DNA from: Pseudomonas protegens CHA0
GTDB taxonomy: Bacteria; Pseudomonadota; Gammaproteobacteria; Pseudomonadales; Pseudomonadaceae
Assembly (NCBI RefSeq): GCF_000397205.1
Contig: NC_021237.1
Span: 497,001 to 561,000 of the forward strand
DNA length: 64,000 nt
Direction of reading: 5' to 3'
The notes under the pieces are model-generated. The model worked only from the letters and a program-made list of their open reading frames with translations. It had not been told where the DNA came from and did no database searches. Positions 41,868-50,005 of this stretch are shown here, one piece after another. How positions within the stretch are numbered: position 1 is the stretch's first letter; each line of letters starts with the position of its first letter. A program made the translations under genes and the position numbers.

Positions 41868-42625
41868 TCGGACGGACCTTCCTCGGCAACAGGGGGAGCG
41901 AGCGGCTTGCGGGCCACCACATTGACCAGGGTTTCCTCGCGCTGGCCCACCGGCGGCGGCTGGCGCAGGCCGAAGCGCTCCAGCAGGCCGAAGTCCTTGG
42001 CGCGACTCCACCACAGGTAGGGATAAGACACGTTCTGCGGGCCGAATTCAAAGCCCTGCTGACGAATCATCAGCAGGTACTGGGCGGCGCTTTTCTGCAC
42101 ATGCATCGGATGGCGGAACAGCCAGCGGATCACCCAGGTGTCGATATAGGCCTCGGTGGATTCGGCAAACAGCAGGTAACCCCCGGGCTTGAGCACCCGG
42201 TAGAACTCGGCCAGGGCTTTTTCCTGTTCCACCAGGTGGTGGAAGGTCTGGTGGCAGAACAGCAGGTCGACGCTGGCGTTGGCCAGTTCCAGGGTCGCGC
42301 AGTCGCTGCCGATCAACTCCACCTGCATCTGCTGGCGCCGGGCTTCCTCGGCGCTGAGCTTGAGGCTGTGGGGGTCGGCGTCCAGGCCGATCAGGCGCTG
42401 CGGGGCGAACACCTGGCGCAGGTACTGGAACGACTTGCCCTGGCCGCAACCGGCGTCCAGCAACACCGGATGCCGGGGCAGCTCGCCATCGAACAGCGAG
42501 CGCAGGTCATTGATCGCCACCCGCAGCACATGGTGCTGCCAGGTGTGGCTGCGCAGGAACCAGAAGCCGAAGCGGGTTTCCTCGACGTAGCTGTCACTCA
42601 GGTACTGGCTGGTTTGCTCAGTCAT
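41864..42625 (-). CDS. apeN: SAM-dependent methyltransferase (ApeN-like)
   Basis: A 253-residue class I methyltransferase with SAM motif I VLLDAGCGQG (54-63), an acidic residue at the end of strand 2 (IGLDADP) and the post-motif LLFCHQTFHHL. Known APE products carry a methyl group on the aryl head; others such as xanthomonadin are O-methylated. The sequence does not say whether this is a C- or O-methyltransferase. Overlaps of four bases join it to the FAD oxidoreductase and the lipoprotein. Confidence 0.85.
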   Translation of the reverse strand: MTEQTSQYLSDSYVEETRFGFWFLRSHTWQHHVLRVAINDLRSLFDGELPRHPVLLDAGCGQGKSFQYLRQVFAPQRLIGLDADPHSLKLSAEEARRQQMQVELIGSDCATLELANASVDLLFCHQTFHHLVEQEKALAEFYRVLKPGGYLLFAESTEAYIDTWVIRWLFRHPMHVQKSAAQYLLMIRQQGFEFGPQNVSYPYLWWSRAKDFGLLERFGLRQPPPVGQREETLVNVVARKPLAPPVAEEGPSE

Positions 42626-43869
42626 GCGCGGTCCCTCGCACAGACTTCCGAGAGGGCCTTGAGCCGGCGCTTGGGCTCGCTGACGAAAGGGTTGCGTTCA
42701 TCCCAGGCATAACCGGCGAGGATCGAGCTGATCATGCGGCGGATTTCCGGGGAGCTGCCAGGATGGTAGATCACGTCCTGGAAAGTACCGGCGTACCAGC
42801 CCTCGACGTAGCAGCGGAAGGTGTCCACGCCGCGTTTCAGCGGTTCGGCGAACTCCGTCGCCCAGTCGACGCCCTGGCCCTGCAACTGCCGGTGCAACAC
42901 GGCGGCGGCCATGCTCGCGGAACGCATGGCGATGGTCACCCCGGAAGAGAACACCGGGTCGAGGAATTCCGCGGCGTTGCCCAGCAGGGCGAAGCCCGGG
43001 CCATGCAGGGTGCTGACGTTGGCCGAGTAGCCGCCGATGGTCCGCGCCGGGGTGTCCCACTCGGCGTATTGCAGCACCTTGGCCAGGCTCGGGGTTTCGC
43101 TGATGAAGCCCCGCAGGCAGGCGTCCAGGTCGCCATCGCGCCCGGCGAAATGCTCTTGGGCGGCCACCACCCCTACCGAGCAGCGGCCGTTGCTGAAGGG
43201 GATGCTCCAGAACCAGATGTCGCGGTGCTCGGGGTGGGTGGTGATGAGGATCTTGTTGCGGTCGAAGTGCTCGCAGTCGATGCGGTCTTCGACATGAGTG
43301 AACACCGCTCGGCGTACCGGAAAGTTCGACGGCGCTTCCAGTTCCAGCAGGCGCGGCAGGACCCGGCCGTAACCGCTGGCGTCGAGGATGAAGTCGGCTT
43401 CGATGCGGTACTGGCTGCCGTCTTCACGGCGGCAGTCGAGCTGTGGCAAGGGCCGCTCCACCTCCACCGCGACAATCTCTTCGCCGTAGCGGATCTCGAC
43501 CCCTTGCAGGGCGGCCTGGTCGGCCAGCAGCTTGTCGAAGTCGGCGCGCTGCACCTGGAAGGTGGTGGGCTTGCCATTGCTGAAGGTGTCGCCGAAATCG
43601 AAGGTGCTGTAGTGCTCGCCCCAGGCGAAGGCCGCGCCGTTCTTGAGCTGGAAGCCGGCGGCTTGCACCGCCTCCAGCATCCCGGCTTCCTCGACGAAAT
43701 CCAGGCAGTGGGAGAGCAGGCTTTCACCGATGGAGAAACGCGGGAAATGTTGCCGCTCGACGATCAGCACGTCGTGGCCCTGGCGCTTGAGCAGCGCGGC
43801 CGCGATGGCCCCCGAGGGGCCGGCACCGATCACCACGACTTGGCGACGTTCCATTTCAACTGTTGGCAC
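42622..43869 (-). CDS. FAD-dependent oxidoreductase with flavin-halogenase motifs
   Basis: 415 residues. The N-terminal FAD fold is VVVIGAGPSGAIAAALL (11-27). The halogenase signature WxWxIP is present exactly (Trp219, Trp221, Ile223, Pro224). FLDPVFSSG (302-310) matches the FxxPxxSxG pattern of phenolic-type halogenases. Lys76 in GFQLKNGAAFAWG sits in the segment where those enzymes carry a conserved Lys. It could halogenate the phenolic head group, or be a related hydroxylase or reductase that kept the motifs. The GTG at 43869 with AAGGAG five bases upstream is preferred to an ATG five codons later; the start overlaps the antiporter gene by 14 bp. Confidence 0.85.
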   Translation of the reverse strand: MPTVEMERRQVVVIGAGPSGAIAAALLKRQGHDVLIVERQHFPRFSIGESLLSHCLDFVEEAGMLEAVQAAGFQLKNGAAFAWGEHYSTFDFGDTFSNGKPTTFQVQRADFDKLLADQAALQGVEIRYGEEIVAVEVERPLPQLDCRREDGSQYRIEADFILDASGYGRVLPRLLELEAPSNFPVRRAVFTHVEDRIDCEHFDRNKILITTHPEHRDIWFWSIPFSNGRCSVGVVAAQEHFAGRDGDLDACLRGFISETPSLAKVLQYAEWDTPARTIGGYSANVSTLHGPGFALLGNAAEFLDPVFSSGVTIAMRSASMAAAVLHRQLQGQGVDWATEFAEPLKRGVDTFRCYVEGWYAGTFQDVIYHPGSSPEIRRMISSILAGYAWDERNPFVSEPKRRLKALSEVCARDRA

Positions 43870-45046
43870 TGGGGCTCCTTGCCGGTTTGGCGATGTTCAG
43901 GTTCAAGGGGGCAGCGTGGGGCGCCGCCTGGGGAGTTCGGTGCATTCCGGCCAGGGCCGGCAGCAGGGTGGCGATCAGGCCCATGAGCATCAGCGCGAAG
44001 TACAGCGCCGGGCTGATCAACTGTTGTTGCAGCAGCAGGTTGAGAAAGACGATCTCGCTCAAGCCGCGAATGTTCAGCAGCAGGCTTTCCCGCCAGCGGC
44101 TGGCGCCGGTAAAGGAAGCGCCGGCCCAGCCCAGGCCCAGCCAGTTGCCCAGCAGCTTGCTGGCAATCGGCAACAGCAGCAGGGCCGCCAGTTGCACCCA
44201 GCCGAGGCTGCCCATGGCGCTGTGCACATCGATCTGCACGATGCCGAAGGTCAGGATCAGCGGGATGGCGATGTAGGTCTGCAAGCGGTTCATCCAGGCA
44301 GCCTGTAACGGCAGCACCAGCGCCAGCTTGAGGGCGGCCATGCACAGCAGGTAGCCGATGCCGAAGATCAGCGCATTGAGCCGGTAGTGCTCGGCCACCA
44401 CCAGCAGGCCGAAAAAGCCCAGGCTGTAGAGCAGCGGCTGGCGCAGGCCCAGGCCGCGCAGCACCAGGGGCAGGCAGGCGCCGGCCAGGGGCAGCAGCAG
44501 GCTGCTCAGGTGCAGGCTGCCCTGGGCCAGGGCGAACAGGCTCCAGCAGGCCAGGTCGATGAGGATCGCGGTCTGCACCAGGCGCCGGGTGGCGGCGGGC
44601 GGGTACTGGATGTGCCGCAGGTACAGGTAGAGCACCGGGATCGCGGTGATGGCGAACAGCAGGCCGACCGCCAGGGAGCTTATCCAGGGTTGCGCCGGCA
44701 GCAGCCAGAAGGCGGTGGCCAGGCCGCAGGCGAAGGGAATGCCGAAGCTCGGCACGGCGATCTTCAGGCTCTGGCGGTCCAGGCGCAGGTCGATCACGTC
44801 ACTGAGGATATGCCCCAGCAGCAAGGCAAAGCTCAGGCTGTACAGATGCTTGAGCCAGTGCGGCGAAACCAGCTGCGCACCACTTAGCTGCCAGTGCGGT
44901 TCGATCCACAGCAGCATCAGCAGCGGCAGGCCGAAGGTCGCCAGCAGCAGTTGGCTGACAATCGGGATCAGGCCCAGGCGCCGGCCGATGTGGGTGGCCA
45001 GGGCAAACAGCGCCAGGGCCAGTAGCCAGAACAGCAGGGTCAGCAT
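43856..45046 (-). CDS. CPA2-type cation/proton antiporter-like membrane protein
   Basis: 396 residues with about 11 to 12 hydrophobic segments. The C-terminal part (ESLLLNIRGLSEIVFLNLLLQQQLI, then LMGLIATLLPAL) matches the conserved end of KefC/CPA2 antiporters. One Asp lies in a helix (QTAILIDLACW) where the family has its ion-binding acid. No TrkA-N domain is present. It sits between the MMPL exporter and the FAD enzyme with overlapping ends (7 and 14 bp), so it is a true cluster member. It may supply ions, energise export or be a carrier for something else; the role is not known. Confidence 0.75.
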   Translation of the reverse strand: MLTLLFWLLALALFALATHIGRRLGLIPIVSQLLLATFGLPLLMLLWIEPHWQLSGAQLVSPHWLKHLYSLSFALLLGHILSDVIDLRLDRQSLKIAVPSFGIPFACGLATAFWLLPAQPWISSLAVGLLFAITAIPVLYLYLRHIQYPPAATRRLVQTAILIDLACWSLFALAQGSLHLSSLLLPLAGACLPLVLRGLGLRQPLLYSLGFFGLLVVAEHYRLNALIFGIGYLLCMAALKLALVLPLQAAWMNRLQTYIAIPLILTFGIVQIDVHSAMGSLGWVQLAALLLLPIASKLLGNWLGLGWAGASFTGASRWRESLLLNIRGLSEIVFLNLLLQQQLISPALYFALMLMGLIATLLPALAGMHRTPQAAPHAAPLNLNIAKPARSPSANS

Positions 45047-47382
45047 GCTGCACGCTCTGTGTCGGGCGCCGGGTGCGGCCTGTGGCCGGCCCAGGGCGCA
45101 AGGATGAAGCTGAAGGCCAGCCCCAGGCTGACCGCCAGGCCGAAGTTGCTCACCGCCGGGGTGCTGGAAATGGCCAGCAGGCCGAACGACAGCCAGGTGG
45201 TCAGGGCCGCCAGCAGCGTGCCCAGCAGGCTCACCGCGGCGCCGCCGATCTGCTCGCGCATGAGGATCGCGTAGTCGACGCTGATGGCCGTCACCAGCAG
45301 CAGGCCGAACAGGCTGAACAGGGTCAGGGGCTGGCCCAGCCAGCCGAGGCTGGCCAGGCTGCACAGGGCTGCCAGCAGGGGCAGGGCCACCAGGCGCAAG
45401 GCGCCGCCGAGGCCGAAGGGCAGGATCAACAGCAGCACGATCAGCACGCAGGAGGCCAGCTTGAGTTCGGCGGCGCTGACCTGGGTGGCGGCGAATACCC
45501 GGTTCAGCTCACCCAGGCGGTCCACCAGTTGCACCCCTGGCAGATCATCGGCCTGGATTCGCAGCAGGGCGGCGTCGTTCAGCCCCTGCAGGCTGACCAT
45601 GGCGGCCACGCCGTTGGCGTTGGCTCCCAGCCACAGCGGGCGATAGGGCTCAGCCAGCGGCCCGGAAAGCGCGGCGTCGAGGTCTTCCACCGGCAATTGC
45701 TGCAGCTGTTCCAGCTCCGCTTGCAGGGCGGCCAGGGGTACCCCCAGGTCCAGCAGCGGCTGCCAGAAACGCGGCAGCTGCTTGAGGGCTTCGCGCACCT
45801 GCTGTTGTTCGGTCGGTTGGCTGAGCAACTGGTTCAGCGACAGGTAGCCCTTGAGCTTGCCCAGGTTCACCAGCTGTTGCAGGCGCAGGTCCAGGGCCTC
45901 CAGGCGCTCCAGCAGTTGCTGCTGATCGGTGGCGCGCACCAGGAAGAACTGGCTGGTGGGCTGATAGCCGGTGATCCGCGCAATGGCCTGGGCTTCCTGC
46001 AGCAACTGCGGCGGTGCACCGACCCATTGGCGGATGTCGTTCTTGCTCTCGAGCTGCCACAGGCCTGCGGCGCAGAACAGCGCCAGCAATACCAGCAGCA
46101 CCGGACTGGGCACCCGCTTGAGCAAGGCCGAGCGGGCCTGCAGCAGGGCTTGGGCCACTTGTAGCGGCCAATGCGCCGGGCGTAGTTGCACCCCCTTGAG
46201 CAGTGCCGGCAGCAGGCACACCGCCGCCAGGTAGGCGCCCACCAGGCCGGCGGCGGAGAATACGGCGATCTGGGTCAGGGCCGGGAACGGGGTCCAGGCC
46301 AGGGCCAGGTAGCCGATGCAACTGGTGGCCAGGCTCAGGCTCAGCCCCGGCAGGGTCAGGCGCAGGGCCGGCCAGCTGCGCCAGGGTTTCAGGCTCCAGC
46401 TCTTGGACAGGTAGTGCAGGGGGTAGTCGACGGCCACGCCGATCAGGCTCGACCCCAGCACCAGGGTCATTACGTGCATGCGGCCGAACAGCGCCACGCA
46501 GGCCACGGCGCCGAACAGCATGCCCACCAGCACCGGGACGAAGGCCAGCAGGGCACGCCAGCGGCGGAAGGCCAGCAGCAACAGCAAAAGGATGCCCAGG
46601 GTGGCGCCGCCGCCGACCCAGGTGATTTCCCGGGTGGCCTGTTGCTGGCCGTTGGCGGCGTACAGCAAACCGCTGGCGGCCAACAGTTGTACCTGTTGCT
46701 GGCTGGCCTGCTCACGGCTGTGGCGCAGCAGGTCAGCCACTTGCAGAGGCAGTTGCATGTCGAAGGCGTTGCCGCCGGTGCGGGCACGCAGCAATACCCA
46801 GTGCTGGCCGTCGGCCTCGGCCACCAGGGCGCCGCTGCCGATGTCCAGCTGCACCGCGCCGTGTTGCGGCTGGCTGTTCTGGATGCGTCCGGTCAGGCCC
46901 AGCCAGTCATCCTGGCTGGGCACCAGGGTAAAGCCGCCGAACGGGTCGAACAGGCTCTGCACCCGTTGCTGGATAAACGTCTGGGGCTGCTGGGCCAGTT
47001 GCTCGCGATCCTTGGCCCCGAGCATCGCCAGGCGGCCCTGCAACAGTTGCTGGCGCAGCGCCGGCAGGTCGGCCTGGAGGTTCCACTGGACCTTCTCGAA
47101 CAACCCGCTGGCCTGCCATTGCTCGGCCAGTTGCCGGGCCATGGCCACTGCCTGCTGACGTTCGGCATGCCCCACCAGCACCAGGATTTCCCGGTTCAGC
47201 GGTTCCTGCATGCGTTGCTCGGCCTGTTGCTCCAGTGCATCCGGGGCCGTGCCGGGCACCAGTTCCATGAGGTTGGCCGACAGCGGCGCGCCATGGCGCC
47301 ATTGCCAGGCACCGAGGGCCAGGACCAGGGTCAGCAGAATCAGGAAAAAACGCGGCAGCCAGCGTTCACTCGGCAAAGTCAT
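45040..47382 (-). CDS. apeM: MMPL/RND-family exporter ApeM
   Basis: 780 residues in two homologous halves, each with a large periplasmic domain and six transmembrane helices. GSSLIGVAVDYPLHYLSKS in the first half and LVTAISVDYAILMREQ in the second are the characteristic helix 4 repeats with an Asp. It probably moves the aryl polyene lipid across or out of the inner membrane together with the LolA-like protein. The ATG at 47382 has GGAG five bases upstream and is preferred to a GTG at 47397. It overlaps apeL upstream and the antiporter gene downstream. Confidence 0.9.
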   Translation of the reverse strand: MTLPSERWLPRFFLILLTLVLALGAWQWRHGAPLSANLMELVPGTAPDALEQQAEQRMQEPLNREILVLVGHAERQQAVAMARQLAEQWQASGLFEKVQWNLQADLPALRQQLLQGRLAMLGAKDREQLAQQPQTFIQQRVQSLFDPFGGFTLVPSQDDWLGLTGRIQNSQPQHGAVQLDIGSGALVAEADGQHWVLLRARTGGNAFDMQLPLQVADLLRHSREQASQQQVQLLAASGLLYAANGQQQATREITWVGGGATLGILLLLLLAFRRWRALLAFVPVLVGMLFGAVACVALFGRMHVMTLVLGSSLIGVAVDYPLHYLSKSWSLKPWRSWPALRLTLPGLSLSLATSCIGYLALAWTPFPALTQIAVFSAAGLVGAYLAAVCLLPALLKGVQLRPAHWPLQVAQALLQARSALLKRVPSPVLLVLLALFCAAGLWQLESKNDIRQWVGAPPQLLQEAQAIARITGYQPTSQFFLVRATDQQQLLERLEALDLRLQQLVNLGKLKGYLSLNQLLSQPTEQQQVREALKQLPRFWQPLLDLGVPLAALQAELEQLQQLPVEDLDAALSGPLAEPYRPLWLGANANGVAAMVSLQGLNDAALLRIQADDLPGVQLVDRLGELNRVFAATQVSAAELKLASCVLIVLLLILPFGLGGALRLVALPLLAALCSLASLGWLGQPLTLFSLFGLLLVTAISVDYAILMREQIGGAAVSLLGTLLAALTTWLSFGLLAISSTPAVSNFGLAVSLGLAFSFILAPWAGHRPHPAPDTERAAC

Positions 47383-48046
47383 GTTGCTCCGTTTCACTGA
47401 GCGGCTGGGCGCTGCTGCTGTCCTGCATGATCAGCAAGGTGCGGTCGCCCTGGGCTTCCAGCAGTTCGATGCGCTGCACCAGCTCGCCGCCGTCGATGTT
47501 GATCTGGTTGAAGATCTGTTTCAGCAGCAGGGAGCGGGGGATCAGTTGCAACTGCCAGTTCTGCGCGCTGCCTTGCAGCTTGAGTTCGAAGTCCCGCTGC
47601 AGGCCGCTGCTGTCGCCTTGCAGCACAGCGAGGAACAGGCGGTTCTGCTCGGCCCCGGCGCTCTTGCCGGGAAGCATCTGCCAGCCGCCGCCATCGCGCC
47701 GGGCGATGCCCTGGGCAGTGATGCGGTAGTCCTGTTGCAACGGGGTCTGCAGCAGCCACAGCAGGCCATGGTTTTTCGCCAGCACGAAGTGACCCTTGCT
47801 GGTCAATGGCTGGGGCAGGGCCCGCAGGTGTTTTTCCTGGATGAAACGACCGTGGATCACCTCCGGCCGCGACAGTTGATCGCTCAACTGTTGCAGGTCG
47901 AAGGCCTGGGCCAGCCCCGGCACACACCAGAGCACCAAGAGCGTGGGCGCGAGCTTGCTCGCGAACCGCCGCACCACGGTACGCAACCTCATGCAGTTGG
48001 CAGACAGACCGACCCTCTTCGCGAGCAAGCTCGCTCCTACCTTCAT
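47366..48046 (-). CDS. apeL: LolA-like periplasmic carrier ApeL with REP-derived N-terminus
   Basis: 226 residues by the ATG at 48046, which overlaps the apeK stop (ATGA) and has GAGGG seven bases upstream. A hydrophobic core (LAPTLLVLWCVPGLAQA) ends near residue 48, then a LolA-type domain begins (LQQLSDQLSRPEVIHGRFIQ). It would carry the polyene lipid through the periplasm. The first 36 or so residues are encoded by a REP pair (47943-48040) read in frame; MKVGASLLAKR is the typical translation of such an arm. An ATG at 47992 would give a more normal 30-residue signal peptide but has no ribosome binding site. Confidence 0.82.
   Translation of the reverse strand: MKVGASLLAKRVGLSANCMRLRTVVRRFASKLAPTLLVLWCVPGLAQAFDLQQLSDQLSRPEVIHGRFIQEKHLRALPQPLTSKGHFVLAKNHGLLWLLQTPLQQDYRITAQGIARRDGGGWQMLPGKSAGAEQNRLFLAVLQGDSSGLQRDFELKLQGSAQNWQLQLIPRSLLLKQIFNQINIDGGELVQRIELLEAQGDRTLLIMQDSSSAQPLSETEQHDFAE
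47943..48040. repeat. REP pair inside the 5' end of apeL
   Basis: Arms GGGCGCGAGCTTGCTCGCGAA (47943 side) and TTCGCGAGCAAGCTCGCTCC (48040 side) face each other about 50 bp apart. Unlike the other REPs of the window, this one is within a coding sequence and contains no stop in the apeL frame. Confidence 0.88.
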
Positions 48047-48468
48047 GGCAAGGCCCTCGCGACGGCATCGGTGAAGACCTTGGGCGAGGCCAGTTGCATT
48101 TCCCGGCTGGCGATCTCCACGGCCACCTGCACCGAGCTGGCGCGGGTCATGCGCTCGCCTGTGGCCTGGTCGGTGATCAGGTAATTGATCTTCAGCCGGC
48201 TTTCCCACTCCACCAGGCTGGCGCGCACGTTCAGGGTCTGGCCGAACACCGCGCCGCGCACGTAGCGCAGTTGCAGGTCGATCACCGGCCAGGCGTAGCC
48301 GGATTCGAGCATCTGCTGGTAGTTGTGGCCGAGCTTGTCCAGCAGGGCGCAGCGGGCGACCTCCAGGTATTTGACGTAATGCCCGTGCCAGACGACGTGC
48401 ATGGTGTCGACGTCGAAGAAGGGCACCTGGATCTGGGTGTCGGCGTGGATCACTCCCTTGCTACGCAT
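48043..48468 (-). CDS. apeK: Acyl-CoA/ACP thioesterase ApeK (4HBT hotdog fold)
   Basis: 141 residues with the 4-hydroxybenzoyl-CoA thioesterase signature VPFFDVDTMHVVWHGHYVKYLEVAR (positions about 15-39, catalytic Asp in FFDVD) and a hotdog helix (CALLDKLG). It is thought to release or edit intermediates on the carrier proteins. It overlaps the ammonia-lyase gene by 8 bp and apeL by 4 bp. Confidence 0.9.
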   Translation of the reverse strand: MRSKGVIHADTQIQVPFFDVDTMHVVWHGHYVKYLEVARCALLDKLGHNYQQMLESGYAWPVIDLQLRYVRGAVFGQTLNVRASLVEWESRLKINYLITDQATGERMTRASSVQVAVEIASREMQLASPKVFTDAVARALP

Positions 48469-50005
48469 GCAGCCTCCAGTGTTGTTCGGCGATGCGTTGC
48501 AGGCACAGGCGCAGTTCGTGCTCCAGGGCGCGGTCTTCGATCACCGGTGCGAAGTCCTCGGCCAGTTGCCGGTGCATGGCATCCAGGGCTGGTGGCAGAG
48601 GCCGGGCATCGGCTTCCTGGCTGCGCAGCCAGACCCCCTGGTTGGCCGCCAGCAAGGTGGCGGCGGCCACTTGTTCGGTGAGCTCCAGCACGCGGATCGC
48701 GTCCCGGGCGGCGATGGTGCCCATGCTCACCTTGTCCTGGTTGTGGCACTCGGTGGAGCGCGAGAACACGCTGGCCGGCATGGTGTTTTTCAGGGCCTCG
48801 GCGGTCCAGGCGCTGGCGCCGATCTGCACCGCCTTGAAGCCGTGGTTGAGCATGGCGCGCTCGGCGCTGGCGCCGGAAAGGTTGCTCGGCAGGCCGTGGT
48901 TGTAGCGCACGTCCACCAGCAGGGCCAACTGCCGGTCCAGCAGGTCGGCGACGTTGGCCACCAGGTTCTTCAGGCTGTCCATGGCGAAGGCGATGTGCCC
49001 GCCATAGAAGTGCCCGCCGTGCAGCACGCGCTCGGCCTCGGCGTCGATGATGGGGTTGTCGTTGGCGCTGTTGAGCTCGGTCTCGATGAAACCGCGCAGC
49101 CAGTTCAGGCTGTCGGCCAGCACCCCCAGCACATGGGGGGCGCAGCGCAGCGAGTAGCGGTCCTGCAGGCGATGCAGGGGCGCGGTCGGCGCGTCGATCG
49201 CCAGGTCCTGGCGCAGCCAGGCGGCCACTTGCATCTGCCCCGGGTGCGGCTTGGCGGCGAACAGGCGTTCGTCGAAGTGTTCCGGATTGCCCTGCAGGGC
49301 CACCACGTTGAGGGCGGTGATGCGGGTCGCCAGGCGCAGCAGGTAGTCGGCCCGGGCAAAGGCCAGGCAGGCCAGCCCGGTCATTACCGCGGTGCCGTTC
49401 ATCAGCGCCAGGGCTTCCTTGGGCCGCAGCACCAGGGGTTCCCAGCCCAGCTCGCGGTGCACGTCGGCGGACTCACGCCGCTCGCCGCGGAACATCACCT
49501 CGCGTTCCCCGGACAGGGTGGCCGCCACATAGGACAGCGGCGTCAGGTCGCCGCTGGCGCCCACCGAGCCCTCTTCCGGGATCAGCGGCAGGATGTCCTG
49601 GTCGAGGAAGGCCTGCAGGCGCTCCAGCAGTTCCACGCGCACCCCGGAAACTCCGTGGCACAGCGACTGCAAGCGCGCCGCCAGCACCGCGCGGGTAGCC
49701 TGGGCGTCCAGCAGCTTGCCCAGGCCGCAACCGTGGAAGGTGTACAGATGGCGCGGCAGCGCCTCGACGTGCTGCAGCGGCACCGCCACCACGCAAGAGT
49801 CGCCGTAGCCGGTGGTCACGCCGTAGATCACCCCTTCCTTGTCCAGCAGGGAGTCGAGGAACTGCGCGCCCTTGGCGATCCGCTGGCGCCAGGCGGCGTC
49901 GCCTTGCAGGCGCGTCGGCACCTGGCGGTTGGCCAGGGCCAGCACGTCTTCGATGCGCAGGGGGTGTTCGCCGAAGGTTACCGGCTCATGGGTCGAGGTC
50001 GTCAT
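48461..50005 (-). CDS. Aromatic amino acid ammonia-lyase (HAL/PAL/TAL family)
   Basis: 514 residues. The Ala150-Ser151-Gly152 triad in GSVGASGDLTPLSY forms the MIO electrophile, and catalytic Tyr61 lies in GVIYGVTTGYGDS. FIETELNSANDNPI and the STECHNQDKVS segment are also family features. The residues that set substrate choice read Phe90-His91 (LYTFHGCGLG). In a pigment cluster it most likely supplies coumarate (from Tyr) or cinnamate (from Phe) for ApeH. A role in histidine use is unlikely here, since no hut genes are nearby. ATG at 50005. Confidence 0.9.
   Translation of the reverse strand: MTTSTHEPVTFGEHPLRIEDVLALANRQVPTRLQGDAAWRQRIAKGAQFLDSLLDKEGVIYGVTTGYGDSCVVAVPLQHVEALPRHLYTFHGCGLGKLLDAQATRAVLAARLQSLCHGVSGVRVELLERLQAFLDQDILPLIPEEGSVGASGDLTPLSYVAATLSGEREVMFRGERRESADVHRELGWEPLVLRPKEALALMNGTAVMTGLACLAFARADYLLRLATRITALNVVALQGNPEHFDERLFAAKPHPGQMQVAAWLRQDLAIDAPTAPLHRLQDRYSLRCAPHVLGVLADSLNWLRGFIETELNSANDNPIIDAEAERVLHGGHFYGGHIAFAMDSLKNLVANVADLLDRQLALLVDVRYNHGLPSNLSGASAERAMLNHGFKAVQIGASAWTAEALKNTMPASVFSRSTECHNQDKVSMGTIAARDAIRVLELTEQVAAATLLAANQGVWLRSQEADARPLPPALDAMHRQLAEDFAPVIEDRALEHELRLCLQRIAEQHWRLHA

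Noticed and set aside
40189..42051. A 620-codon version of ApeR starting at 42051
   Set aside because: The extra 5' part lacks stops only by chance and overlaps the lipoprotein and methyltransferase genes in another frame; the ketosynthase N-terminus is at 41385.
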